Positions 46,769 through 58,539 are shown, counted from the stretch's first letter. The stretch: 64,000 nt of DNA from Aquarana catesbeiana (GCF_042186555.1 NC_133326.1:495780063-495844062); one strand, 5' to 3'. The notes: a model not told the origin generated them from the letters alone. Numbers and translations are program-made.

Positions 46769-47126
46769 TGTCTTGCCGAGAATGTTCCCTCGGCGGATAA
46801 GTTCCCCCCTGTACTGCGCAGGCACAGCGCCTGCGCAGTACGGACTACTGTCAGCCGCCGGAGATAGCCGAAGCTCAAACGCTTCAATCAGCTGTACACG
46901 GCACCTGCGCTCTGGGTCCAGGTTCCTTCCCCACCATCCAAGTGGACCTAGAGGGGAAATCTAAAAGAGCCGAGCGAAGCGAGGCCATGCCTGAAGCGTG
47001 GCCGTGTACAGCTGATTTTCAGCTATTCCGCTTCTGCTATTTCCGCCGGATCCTATTGCGCAGGCGCAGCGCCTGCGCAGTAGAGGGGGGAACTTAGCCG
47101 CCGAGCGGAACTTTCTCGGCAGAACA
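46769..47126. mobile_element. Nested foldback MITE with CCGG duplication
   Basis: The ends TGTCTTGCCGAGAA and TTCTCGGCAGAACA are mirrored, as are the inner TACTGCGCAGGC-CAGCGCCTG blocks. CCGG flanks both sides. The other arm of the big foldback shows the uninterrupted site. A relative lies at 63137-63440. Confidence 0.75.
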
Positions 47127-47483
47127 CCGGCCGGGCTGCATGCTCGGATAAGGGTCTGGTATGGATTTTGGGGGGACCCCCACGCCGATCTTTCGGCGTA
47201 GGGGGTTCCCCTTACAATACATACCAGACCTAAGGGCCTGGTATGCTCCTGGGGGGGAACCCACGCCGTTTTTTTCATTTAAAATTTGGTGCGGCGTTCC
47301 CCCTCAGGATTCATACCAGACAGCTGTCAACACTGCCTGTCGCTCATCGCAGAAGGAAAACAAAGTTTTCCTTTCCAGATGAGTGAGCCATCTCGGCGCT
47401 AGCTCCTGCGACGGAGCTCGCAGGTGTCAAATCTCGCCAAGAAATGCGGCGAGATTGACACAATATCGCGGTCACCTACTGTA

Positions 47484-47761
47484 TTTGGGTTATTTTTACC
47501 AAAAATATGTAGCAATATAAATTGTGGCCCAAATTTATGAACAAAAATTACTTATTTGCAAAATTTTATCATAGAAACTAAAAAAAGTGTTTTTTTTTCA
47601 ACATTTTTTGCTCTTTTTTCACTTATGACACAAAAAATAAAAAACCCAGTGGTGATTAAATACTACCAAAAGAAAGCTCTATTTGTGTGAAAAAAATGAT
47701 AAAAATTTTGTTTGGGTACAGTGTTGCATGACTGAGTAATTGGCATTGAAAGTGCAAGAGC
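47484..47761. mobile_element. Host TTAA-element segment (reverse of 9480-9755)
   Basis: The phrases TTATTTTTACCAAA, ACCAAAAGAAAGCTCTATTTGTGTG and ACAGTGTTGCATGACTGAGTAATTG match the reverse complement of 9480-9755. Its last 14 bases, GAAAGTGCAAGAGC (47748-47761), are the L1 target duplication. Confidence 0.75.
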
Positions 47762-48195
47762 GGGGCGTGACCGGAAGCCGACCTGCATGGACGTGTGAGC
47801 CTGCATGGAGGGTGGTTCAAGGAGAACCCGATCAACTAAAGCTCGGGGATCATCCCAGCCTCCGCCCAGCACATCGGCGACACTCAGGGGTTACTTTACA
47901 CCCCCTCCAATGCCGGCCGGCGGGATGGACAAAATGGTGCCGGCGGCCTCCTCCACCTCCTCCATGCAGACTCAGTCACCGGGATGCCAGGCTCTAACTC
48001 ATCCACAGAGCTCCCCCGCACTGGACTGGTCCGCGGATCGCATCGAAGGGCACAGTGAGTCTCTCCCCCCATTCTGCCTCCCAGGAGGTGCTGCTCCAGG
48101 GAACATAGCCCGCTCCACTAGGCCTCACTGGAGCCTCCTGCACACAGTGCACAGACGCCTTTCCACGGCTGCTGCGAACGGCCTCAGATCCAGGC

Positions 48196-49533
48196 ATGTC
48201 AGCAGCGGCCCCCGGCTCCCCCACCTCCTCAGAAGAATCGGAGGATTTTCCCCCCTGCCAGCTCCTCTATACACGCAGGACACAGAGCTTCCTCCAACAG
48301 GCCTCCAGAGGCAACATACGCAACAGCAGGCCTTCTACCAGGCCCCAGCTCCCCCTAAAGAACAAAGGCAATCTCGCTCCGGGTGCTCTGACTTAGTAGG
48401 AGGGAATCGGGACCATGCTGCTACATATGCCCAGGCTGCTAGCCCCCTGACTCCTACGGCCGGCGGGGGAATCGCAGAGGCGACCTCCTTTACAGCCACA
48501 GCCCTCAGTGGAGAATATCATATGGGGCCTCCAGCCACGGTCTGCAGCCCAGGTCCAAACTGAGACTTTTTTGCAATATCAGCAAACACCTGTTTTTCAA
48601 TATGCCCCTCGCCAGATGACACCGGACCCCCATAATCAACCACCTCTCTCATGGCAAGATTATCTTCAAGCCATCCCGACCAAGGAGGATTTTAGGCAAT
48701 TAATCGAAGATGTTAAATCTACTTGCCGAGCTGAAATTCAAGTACTACAAGCTAACTTTAAACACCTGGCTGACAGGGTGGAGATGGCGGAGGAAGAAAT
48801 CCAAAAAACCTAACTAGCAGTGCATCGTACCCAATTGCAAGGTGCGGACCATCGCATGCTGTTGAGGGATATGCAACGCCATGTAGAGGACTTGGACAAT
48901 AGGGGGCGCAGGAACAATATCCGAGTCAGGGGTCTACCTGAATCGGAGGGCCCAGAGGACTTACATACCATCCTGCAAACCCTATTTAATGACCTCCTGG
49001 GAGATCCCCCAAATAAACCCATAGAAATGGACAGGGCTCATCGTGCTCTGCGTCCTAAGGGACCGGTCTCTAAACCACGAGATGTCATTTGCAAAGTCAA
49101 CTCGTATCCGCTAAAAGAGGATATCATGCGAAAAGCTCGATCCATTCGGAAGGTGGTCTTCGCTAATACACAAATTCAGCTTTATCCAGATCTCTCATGG
49201 ATCACCTTGTAGAAACGCAGGCTCCTGCAAGCCCTTCTCCTCGTGCTGCAGGAAAAAGGTATTATTTACCGATGGGGCTTCCCCTTCAGTCTAACAGCAT
49301 GGAGAGATGGACAGTCAGCTGTTCTACGTTACCCCAAAGATTTGGAGGCCTTCTGTGACACCTTGGGGCTCCCTGTCCCCCGTTTCCAGGACTGGGACTT
49401 GCTGGTTACCCCACCCCCTCCTCCCTCAGTCTGGCAGAGGGTCCCTCCGACTAAGCGCTCACGGGGTCAAGGCTCCCCCCATAAGACTGCCAAACCTAAA
49501 AGGGACTGCAGAGAACAAGTTCTTAGTACTTGA
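48196..49533 (+). pseudogene. L1 ORF1 pseudogene
   Basis: One frame runs from MSAAAPGSPTSSEES at 48196 to 49533, interrupted by stops at 48394-48396, 48811-48813 and 49210-49212. It encodes a Pro/Ser-rich N-terminus, a coiled coil (VKSTCRAEIQVLQANFKHLA), the RRM entry LDNRGRRNNIRVRGLPES, and a C-terminal domain with YRWGFPF. Frames in 47805-48563 overlap it and look like chance 5' UTR frames. Confidence 0.85.
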
Positions 49534-50066
49534 CTCTCTCAGCCGCGAAAAGCACATCCCTTAGGCTGATCTCCTTGGCCCACCCCTTAACATATGTTCA
49601 TACTCCCCTAGGCCCCCCACTGTTACTCCCTCCGCAAAGCATATTGGGCGCTTCTGATTGAAGATCTGAGAGTGGTTGTTCTTCCGCTCACCGGATCCCC
49701 CTGTGGTTTACTCCCTAGAGTTCCTTTAAAGTTCTATTGTTGTTTCTAGTGTATCATCTCTTTATTCCCTTACGTCCCCCCCGGCCTGTTGTTTTTACTT
49801 CTAGCCGGTCGGACCTACTGGAACGTAGTTAATCCTGCGTTTTGCAGGACATGCAGAATTTATGTGCAATTTCTATTATGCTTATTGTGCACAATATTAA
49901 CTTGTCTTTCTCTCCTCTCTCTGCCTCTACTTTCCCTTTCTTTACACTTCCTCCGGCTCGACTCATGATCCTGACAATCATCCGCACAGTCCCTATGGCT
50001 CTCGGCATCCTCCTTACCTTGGCATCATGGCACTCCGGCGACTGGCTCAGATAAGTATCTTTTTCT
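49534..50066 (+). other. L1 inter-ORF region
   Basis: About 530 bp of pyrimidine-rich sequence without a conserved frame, comparable in length and position to 15059-15665 of the other L1. Confidence 0.6.
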
Positions 50067-51837
50067 TTGCACATACCCATCACTATGGCTAAGGTAATGT
50101 CATTGAACGTCCACGGGTTGAACTCCAACAGGAAGAGACATCTGGCGCTTACTGAGTTTAGGCATTCTGGGGCAGACATTATCATCATTCAGGAGACTCA
50201 CTTTAACAAAGGGGACTCCTTCGCGTTCGCCTCCAGACGTTACCCTCAAATCTATCAGGCATTTAACCCCCGTAAACGCGCGGGAGTGGCTATTCTTTTC
50301 AAGCGGGGTTCACCCTTTCAATGTTCTGAGTCCTATATTGACTAAAAGGGGACATTACATTATACTACACAGAGAGTGGCGGACTCAGACGGTCACCCTA
50401 TGCACCCTCTATGCCCCGAACACCCATCAGATTAACTTCCTTACTAAGGTATTCGCACACCTCTTTCGAACGCCCAACGAATTCCTGATAGTTGGAGGGG
50501 ACTTTAATCTGTCCCACTCATCGGTATACGATCGCCACGCAGAAAACCCCCGAAACTCACAGACCAGGACCTCTAGAGACTCGAAACTCTTTCGACAGAT
50601 CACTAAACGGTATGCCCTGTTCGACTCCTGGCGGGCTCTCCATCTCAGGGAAAGACAGTACACGTTCTACTCTGCACCCCATTGCATGCACTCTCGTATT
50701 GATTATCTTTTTGTCAACAATGCCCATCTACGGGTTATCGACGATGTGCGGATCCATCCGATCTCCTGGTCGGACCATGGCCCCATTTTCATAACGTTGA
50801 TTTTGGGCACCCCTAATTGTAGGCCCTGCCAATGGCAACTTAACACTTTTCTCCTACAACACCCTCCTTCTAAGATGGAGCTAGACACAACATTGCAGTA
50901 TTACTTCCTTGAGAATGCAACCCCTGAGGTTTCCCCCTCCGTTCTTTGGGAGGCCCATAAAGCAGTCCTTCTAGGCCGGTGCATAGCGCTTACCTCGACC
51001 ATGAAGAAAGACGCGATGGCTGCTAAGCTGCGGGTTGACGGGGAGCTTAGGGCCTTGGAGCAGAATCTACAAGTCTCCCCATCAATACCCCTCCTTAAAA
51101 AAATTGTCTGCCTACGCATGACTCTCAAAGACCTGGCTATTGGCCGGGTGGAAAAAGCGTTATGGAGACTGAAACAGCTCTATTATGATAAGGGTAACAA
51201 GGCTCACTCCCTCTTGGCCCACAAGCTGGCTGAACGCTCAAACGTAAGCACACCTCATCAAATTAAAAACAATGAGGGCTGCCTGATCTCCCATCCCCAT
51301 GATATAGCTCAAACCTTTGCGGAATTCTATACTACGCTATATAATAACCCAGAGATTCCTCATGGCGCTCCTTCCCCTGAACTAACTGCCCAACTGACTC
51401 AATACCTGGAATGTAGCGGGATTCCCCAGCCCCAGGCCTCAGACCTTCTTTCTCTCAATGCAAATATATCCGAGGAGGAAATTGCTCTTACCATCAAGTC
51501 CTTGCCCTCCCGTAAATCCCCAGGCCCTGGTGGAATTCCCTATGAATACTACAAATCCTTTCTCCCTATTAGACATGTGCATTCGTTTTCGTCCGAATGC
51601 ATTTTCGTCCGAATTTCAGGTATTTTCGTTATCGTTTTAACAAACGATAACGAAAGTGCAGAGTCCGAAAAACGAAAGATCCGACATAAACAAATGCTTT
51701 ATTTTCGTTTTCGTTGCTACAACAGTTTGGTATAGATAGGAGATTTGACATGATGATAATAACAATCTGTGTCCATCAAACCTGTGGTCGAATGTGCCTA
51801 ACCTTAACTCTTTTAGTCTAAGATTATTCTACATAGA

Positions 51838-51930
51838 GAGAAAAGATTCGACATAGAGAGGAAAGATTCGACGTAGGGGAGGAAAGATTCGACGTAGGGG
51901 AGAAAAGATTCGACGTAGGGGAGAAAAGAT
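51838..51930. repeat. Short tandem repeat inside the hAT MITE
   Basis: Five copies of an 18-23 bp unit around AAAGATTCGACGTAGGGGAG. Confidence 0.85.
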
Positions 51931-52024
51931 AAATAAAAATAATGATGATGATGAATGTTATTGGCTGATTGTAACCAAAGAGGAGGAGCAGAAAAATAGC
52001 TAGAACTAAGTACACACGTACTTT

Positions 52025-52140
52025 GGCTTATGGTGTCTGTTGAAAGTTCTAAGATTCGACGGTGCAGGTAAACTATACGGCGTCGTACAGTTTAGCTGCT
52101 CCGTCGAATCTTCTTTGAACATTCGACAGACACCATAAGC
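52025..52140. repeat. Long hairpin inside the hAT MITE
   Basis: TTATGGTGTCTGTTGAA and AAGATTCGACGG on the left are mirrored by CCGTCGAATCTT and the TTCGACAGACACCATAAG block on the right. This is a stem of roughly 50 bp interrupted by small bulges. Confidence 0.8.
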
Positions 52141-55040
52141 CTTCAATGACAGATTCGACCTTAATTTTCGGACGAATGCAATTTTTAACGAAAAACGAAA
52201 TAAATAAAAACGAATTTCGGGAGTAACTAAATAAATGTATTTTTCAGACGAAAACGAAATTCCGAAACGAAATATTTCAGTGTGCACATGTCTACTCCCT
52301 ATTCTTCTGCCACACATGTGTAAACTTTTTAATGCTTTCCTCCAACAAGCACCTATACCCTCTGACATGCAGAGGTCCTATCTCACAATAATCCCAAAAC
52401 CCGATAAAGACCCTGCCCTTTGTGCTAGTTATAGGCCAATTGCACTCCTAAACTCCAACCTAAAAATTTTTACAAAGCTCCTATCTATACACCTGAATGT
52501 GATATTGCCATCCCTGATACATAAAGATCAGGTGGGTTTTGTCCCCCTCTGTCAAGCGGGGGGATAACGCGAGACGGGTCATCGATTTGATAGATGTGGT
52601 GAACAGGGAAGGCCAGGAGTCCTTTGTCTTGGACGCAGAATTTGATCACCTTGGCTGGCCTTTCCTGTTCGCCACGTTAAGACATATGGGCTTTCGGGGA
52701 GCCTTTTTGCGGGCCATTCAACATTTATACATTAACCCCACGTCCCAGGTTAAGACCCCTTTTGCTCTGTCACCCACTTTCTCGATAGCAAACGGAACCC
52801 GTCAGGGATGCCCACTCTCTCCTTTATTGTTTGCATTGTGTGTTGAGCCCCTGGTGGCGTCCATCCTCGGAAACCTGAATATTCGGGGTGTTTCGGTCCG
52901 AGGGAGGGAGTTTAAATTAGCATTGTTTGCCGACTATGTCATTCTTACCCTCACTCAACCTAGGATATCACTGCCCAATTTACATGCCGAACTGTATACC
53001 TACAAATCCCTCTCCAGATACAAAATTAATGCAACCAAATCAGAAGCACTCCCAATTAACATCTCGGTTGCAGAAGTACAACATCTCCAGCAGTGCTTTC
53101 CCTATCACTGGAAGACCTCATCCCTGAAATACTTAGGGGTCCAAATTACGCCGTCATATACATCTCTATTTCAAGCAAATTTCCCTCTCCTCTTCCGCCA
53201 AATAAGGGATCTCTTACAAAAATGGAAAACCCACCATATTTCCCTTTTGGGCAGGGTGGCGTCTGTAAAGATGACCATTCTCCCCAAACTTTTGTACTTG
53301 TTCCAGACATTGCCCATTCCAGTCCCCTATGGACAATTGCGGAAACTTCAGGCAGACCTGGTGCGCTTTGTCTGGAACTACAAGAGACACAGGATACCCC
53401 GCTCAGTGCTAGTGGCATCTCGAATGGATGGGGGGTTGGCTTTTCTCGACTCGGTGAAGTATTACCAAGCGTCTCAACTGAGGGCCATTACCTCCTGGTT
53501 CCCCCAAAGGGCATATAATAAATGGATGGAAATTGAGAAGATATGGCTAGCTCCCATACACCCAAATAGCCTGCTCTGGAGCGCGAACGCGAGGGTGGAC
53601 CCGGAGAGACTCCTGGGGTCAATGACCCTACTTAGATCACTCTGGCATAGACTTTCTCAGGCCCATGGGCTCAGCTCAGAGAGGTCACTCCTCACATCTT
53701 TTCTTTATAACCCCGACCTGCCTGCTGGCTTTACGTGCCAGATGTCTTTGCCTTGGGCAACACAGAACCTTTTTCATATGGGCCACCTGGTGGACCCCAG
53801 GTCATGTAGAATGCTATCATTTACCCAATTACAGACAAAATATGACTTGCCTCGCCAGGTGTTTTATGGATATTTGCAGATACGTCACTACGCCCAGTCT
53901 ATTGCCCTGAATCACCAATCTTAAGCGCCATCCCCTTTCGAGAGCATAATTCTAGAAGGAGCAACACGCCGAGGCTTGATATCTGATATCTACGGGCTGC
54001 TTAACTCCCACTCCATTACCATCCAAGGTAAGCATGCATATATGCTTCGCTGGGAAAAAGTTCTGGGGGAAGTAATTCCAGAGGAGACATGGCGGATGAT
54101 CTGGTCTCAGGCAGCAAAAAGCTCCTACTGTACCCTTTATAAGGATAACTCATACAAAATTCTCTATTTTTGGTACCTGACACCGGACGTGCTTCATGCT
54201 ATATATCCCTCCAGCCGAATAGGTGCTGGTGCTGCAGAGGAGACAGGGGCACCCTCTACCACATATATTGGAGCTGCCCCAAGATTGTCCCTTTTTGGAC
54301 AGAGACACAGCTCCTGCTATCCCGCCTTTTGGGAGTGCAGGTCCCCCTGACTCCAAAACTATTTTTACTAGGGGTGTCTCCTCTACGGATTATCACATCC
54401 TCTAAAAAATTGCTGAGACATATTCTAACAGCTGCTCAATGCCTGGTTGCCCTCTACTGGAAAAGGCACCCCCCCCCCCTTCCAGGAAGACCTTTACGCT
54501 AGAATAAAAGATGTAGAACTTATTGAAAATATGACAGCTAGACTACAAGATAGGCTGGAAATGCACAATAAGGTCTGGGAGGAGTGGCACCGCCATGAGG
54601 ATCTGCCTTTAGCCAAGGGTCGAGCCTCCATTCCTACCCCCCATACCCTACCTTCCTACCCTCCCCTTAGTCTTACCCCTCTCTGTACTTTCTAACCTGT
54701 TTTTCTTGTTTTTTCTTACTCTTTTCTCCTTGTTTTTCTCTGACTATGTAATAGCCTGTAGCAGATGTAGTTTGAGAATGGACGCTTTAGGTAGTAGGCC
54801 AGATAAGACTACGCATCACTCACAATGCTATGTATGGACACAATGCATGCATAGGCTAAACTGTTGCTCTTATGTTGACTTTTGTACATTACAGTGCACA
54901 GAATATGTTCATCTGCTGCTTGATAAGCTTAATAGAATAAAAATGTTATTTGAAAATAAAAAGAAAGTGCGAGAGCGCTGAAAGCTGAAAATTGTTCTGG
55001 GCAGGAAGGGTGTATAAGTGTCCTGTATTGAAGTGGTTAA

Positions 55041-55515
55041 GTATGGGGGTAATCAGTGCATGTTTTAGAGGGAAGGGGAAGGTGTCAGTAACCAGTAGAG
55101 GTGGAGAGATTGAAGATGTGAGTGAGGAAGCATAGGATAGAAGAAAAGAGTGACTGTAGTAGTTGTGAAGGAACAGGATCCAGGGGACAGGTGGTAAGGC
55201 GGACTTCTGAGAAAACTTTAGCAACCTCTTCAGTAGTAGCAAGGTCAAAAGAAGAAAGTGTTGAGAGTTCTTTTGTACAGGGTGTGTTAAGTGGGATAGT
55301 TGTCTGTGCAGTGGAGATGCCTCAACAAATTGCTTTTTGAAGTGATTGGCAATTTCGTGAGCAAGTTACTGGGTGGAGATGATGGTACAGAAAGTATAGA
55401 GATAAAAGTAAAGAGAAGACAACGAGGACTAGAGGACAGAGTATTAATGAGCATGACAAAGTAGGCTTGTTTGGCAGCATAGAGGGAGCAATTGTATTTT
55501 AAGAAGGCGGATTTA
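55041..55515 (-). mobile_element. Second L2 LINE, resumed upstream part
   Basis: From GTATGGGGGTAATCAG the sequence follows 26240-26730 of the first L2 (…GTATGGGGGTGACTAG). This continues the L2 left at 33213 within roughly 60 bp of the matching position. Coding (minus strand) is reduced to short frames. Similarity stops near 55515, so the copy is 5'-truncated. Confidence 0.78.
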
Positions 55516-56403
55516 TATCACATGAATGCATGCTGGGAAACATTGCATGGAGGCTCCCTGTTAGATATTGTAGAAAAAGCTATGTGGTATTTCAGATCCC
55601 TTACATAGCACTCCCAAACTAAATGGAAAATTAGGACAGGACTACATAACCTTTTCTGAGTTTCAAGTTTTGGCGTTAAGAAGAAGTTTTTCATTTTGTA
55701 CTTGTGATAACTGTAAATAATGACATCCTTCCATGCAAGCTTTATTCTTTCCACCCACTTGATTTTTTCATAGTAGGCAAAAACTAAAGCCAGTAAGTGC
55801 TACTGAAGGCAGCATAATTTCTGTTTTACATGCAAACCTATAATTGTTCTCGGCAGTCCAGAAAGCAAAGTCTTTAGAAAAAGAAAGGTTTGACCATGTG
55901 TCATTATAGCTGAACTCCAGGCAGACTGCTTAACATGCAGTTGAACTATTATTCTATAAACTGTTTACATGCAAAAAGACCTATAATTCTGTTCTGATAG
56001 TCTTGTGATCCAGGCAACCCCTGTCAGAAATTATATTCTGGCTGATGACCCCACATTTTTTGATTGCAGTGGAAAAATGCAGCTTGGTCACTGACCCATT
56101 TCAACTTGCTAATTAGAAAGTAATGGAACATCACAATGCTGATGAGGTCATCACTGCACTTGCTCTATTTTCTACTAAGCTGCCAAGCTACCAGTGTTAC
56201 ATTGAAACCACTGTGCATTGCTCTAGAGACTTGTTGGTTAGAATATGGCACTCCCATTCATTGTCTGAACCTTGCTGTATAGGAGATTACAGAAATTAAT
56301 TATAAAGAACCATTTGGTATGCATTTACTTTCCACTTATATTTGAGGTGGACATAGAAACAGAACTTCACTTTACACTACAGTACTGGCAATTGTAAACT
56401 TAT
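55516..56403. other. Unassigned intergenic sequence
   Basis: No terminal repeats, coding frames or RNA signatures recognised. Confidence 0.3.
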
Positions 56404-56669
56404 ATTAAAGTAGTTGTAAAGGCTGAAGCTTTTTTTTACCTTTCTTATGGACACAGAGAGCCATCTCGGGGCGAGTACGCACGAGTGCTCCCACATCAAG
56501 CAGCTTGCTATGGGGGCACTTGACAAGGGGGAGGGACCCAGAGCGCCGGCAGGGGACCCGAGAAGAGGAGGATCAATGCTGCTCTGTGCAAAAACACTGC
56601 ACAGAGCAGGTAGTATGACATGTTTTTAATTTTTTTTAATAAAAATGTTTCCTTTACAATCACTTTAAT
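56404..56669. mobile_element. MITE with TTAAAGT..TTGTAAAG ends
   Basis: The left end TTAAAGTAGTTGTAAAGG mirrors the right end CCTTTACAATCACTTTAA apart from the YR positions. TTAA at both ends could be the target duplication. 266 bp, non-coding. The same terminal motif occurs at 13030-13046. Confidence 0.75.
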
Positions 56670-58375
56670 TATGCCTAAGTAGTACCCGGAAACAATTCCT
56701 GGAATGTTAGAGTGCCAATGCACTCCTGTGTCTACAGCCTCATATTTGTGTATCTGCAGTGTGGTGTGAATCTAAGGTCTTGCTGCCTGCCTGGAAACAT
56801 TTGAAAATCAGTGGGCCTAGGAATGGAGGGTGAGAGAGAGGGTGGATGAAGGTATTGGGCTAATAACGGCACCCAAAAGTCGAACTCCTGCCCGTTGTAC
56901 TCCCCTCTCCAGTGCCACATTTAGCACCTTTCAGGGGGGAGGGGAGACAGGATATCAGCCGCTCCCTCCTCCTCCCTCCTCCTTCCCTGGCCGCCGGGCC
57001 AATAGGAGAGAGGAGCAGAGCCTCGCGCATGTACAGTAGGGTTCCCGCCGTGAAGCCATAAGGCATCACTGCCAGGTTCCCTTACTTGCAATGGAGGCGG
57101 CATGCACCCAACAGCTGATGGAAACATCAACTGCAGTGCCGACATCGCTGGACTCCAGGACAGGTAAGTGTTATTATTAAAATATGCAGCTGCTGGCTTT
57201 TAATTTTTGCAGCAGTGGGTGGACCTCCGCTTTAACAGTGGTGTAGGAAGAAACGCCCCAGTATCAGTGTAAGGAAAGGATGCTCCTAGAAGGTAAAAAT
57301 GCCCCAGCATTGGTGGTGCCAATGCTACTACTGTATATCAATGTCAGTAGGTGGAAAAAATTCAGCTGTGACAGTAGTGTGAGTACTGGGAGGACTTTCT
57401 TGGCATCCATGTCAATGAGATGAAGGAAGGGAGCTGGGAGGCTGAGGTGTGGGGATCTTTGGGATGCACTGAACTGGGGACTGGCCTGTGTGAATCTAGA
57501 AGATGGAGGTTGGGCTGAAGGGCTCTGAGGCAGGTAGGGTGGCTAAAAAGTGTTGTTCCCCCTAACCTTACAGTGCTCATAGACCTCCTTCTAAGGGCGG
57601 CTCCCAGGAATAAAGGCAGCATCTCCTGGCAAGTACCCAGGTATGCCTTGGACTTCTAGGATCAGGAGATTTGAAGTGAGATTCAGTGATGTCACTACTG
57701 TGCTATTGTTCTCATTGCTGGAGGCTCTGACATGAGGAAGTCTGTACCAAGATGGCCACCTCCACATAAAGACACACTGCAGAACAAGGCATGGTAAGTC
57801 ATTAATGGGGGAGCAATCAGCTGCAGGGAGGCCACAGGCAATAGTGATGATAACCCTTTGCCTTATGCCTGCCTATTTTTGATCACAGCTTCTACAATTT
57901 AGTTTCTCTTTAAAATACTTGTTGACCAGTAATTTTCACTGCATTGATTCCAGTGTGTGTCAAATGAAGTGACTGTAAACAGGACAATTGAGATCTTTTG
58001 TTATTGAGTTATTTAACCTCTTGTTGCCAGTTTTCACTGAAAATGAAAGTGAAAGAAAATCAGGAAAGAGAAAGGATGTGTCCAATGAGGACACTAGTTT
58101 TGATGACCCTGGTGACAACCCTAGGAGGTAGAGCAAGAGAAGAACTCAATTTTCACTTAAAGTAGTATTAAACCCTCAGCTTGTTTTTAAAATGTACTGG
58201 CAAATGCCCCAGATCCTCAACATCACTTCCCCCAAACTTCCAGTTAGTGAAGCGCACCCCCTGTGCATTCATAGGCACAGTAGAATGGGGACTGTGCAAG
58301 CTACAGCTGCTGATTGACAGCAGAAATGAATGGGGCGTGGCTTTCTGCTGGTGCTATGAGCTTCTGTGGACATAA
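56670..58375. other. Unassigned intergenic sequence, GC-richer at 56850-57170
   Basis: 56850-57170 is GC-rich with overlapping meaningless frames on both strands, and probably belongs to a dispersed repeat of the same kind as 12600-13000 (ending in TTTAACAG near 57233). 57240-58375 shows no recognisable feature. Confidence 0.3.
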
Positions 58376-58539
58376 CGAGGGAGATTTACTAAAACTGGTT
58401 CACTCAGCATCTGGTGCAGCTGTGAAATGGTAGCTTCTAACTTCAGCTTGTTCAATTAAGCATTGGTAATAAAACCGTACTGGTTTCTATACAGAGCTGC
58501 ACCAGATTTTGCATGCTCCAGTGTTTGTAAATCTCCCCC
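58376..58539. mobile_element. Palindromic MITE (TTTACTAAA family), older copy
   Basis: GGGAGATTTACTAAAACTGG is mirrored by CCAGTGTTTGTAAATCTCCC. Internal phrases (GCAGCTGTG, CTTCTAACTTCAGCTTGTTC) match the 8790 copy, with more divergence. Confidence 0.75.

Larger units (their letters stand above)
45003..47481. mobile_element. Tc1/mariner-like giant foldback element
   Basis: The ends CAGTACCTGACCGCGA and (inverted) CAGTAGGTGACCGCGA are flanked by TA (45001-45002 and 47482-47483) within host repeat sequence. Almost the whole element is mirrored about 46048. The left arm is 45003-46043 and the right arm 46054-47481. The right arm is longer mainly because of the insertion at 46769-47126. CAGT ends and TA targets suggest Tc1/mariner, but no transposase is encoded. 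Confidence 0.75.
51570..52294. mobile_element. hAT MITE inside the L1, 8-bp TSD
   Basis: The ends TAGACATGTGCA and TGCACATGTCTA are perfect inverted repeats. CTCCCTAT flanks both sides (51562-51569 and 52295-52302), the L1 reading continuing across. Subterminal TTCGTTTTCGTCCGAA and its mirror follow. Internally there is a tandem GAGAAAAGATTCGACGTAGG array (51838-51930) and a long hairpin (52025-52140). Confidence 0.95.
50067..54695 (+). pseudogene. L1 ORF2 pseudogene, interrupted by a hAT MITE
   Basis: Endonuclease motifs are complete: LNVHGLNS, QETHF, LYAPN, GGDFN, SRIDY and SDHGPI (50067-50810, one frameshift near 50340). The RT begins near 51230, is split at 51570-52302, and resumes with SYRPIALLNSNLKIFTK. 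The AKAFD motif is shortened to LDAEFDHLGW. NGTRQGCPLSPLLFAL is intact. The catalytic YADD equivalent reads FADY (52926-52937), losing the second Asp. The C-terminal knuckle CWCCRGDRGTLYHIYWSCPK is at about 54230-54290. At least five frames are needed, so it is inactive. Confidence 0.9.
47762..54962 (+). mobile_element. Second L1-type LINE, near full length, 14-bp TSD
   Basis: GAAAGTGCAAGAGC (47748-47761) and GAAAGTGCGAGAGC (54963-54976) bracket the LINE. It begins GGGGCGTGACCGG, carries ORF1 and ORF2, and ends in an A-rich tail after AATAAA-type sequence near 54935-54960. It is of a different subfamily from the 13795 copy. It contains a hAT MITE (51570-52294) and many more stops and frameshifts, so it is older. 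Confidence 0.92.
33893..55040. mobile_element. TTAA-type element expanded by nested insertions
   Basis: The left end reads CCACTTCCCTACCGGC after a damaged TTAA (33893-33897). The right end ..TATTGAAGTGG abuts TTAA at 55037-55040, which is also the TTAA in the disrupted L2. Host-element sequence is visible at 33893-36327, 44984-45002, 47482-47761 and 54977-55036. The rest is three large insertions. Without them the element would be about 2.8 kb. No transposase was recognised. Confidence 0.65.

Noticed and set aside
48000..48560. Long N-terminal frame 47805-48563 as the true L1 ORF1 start
   Set aside because: Its frame differs from the domain-bearing frame, and the frame starting at 48196 is collinear with the coiled coil and RRM.
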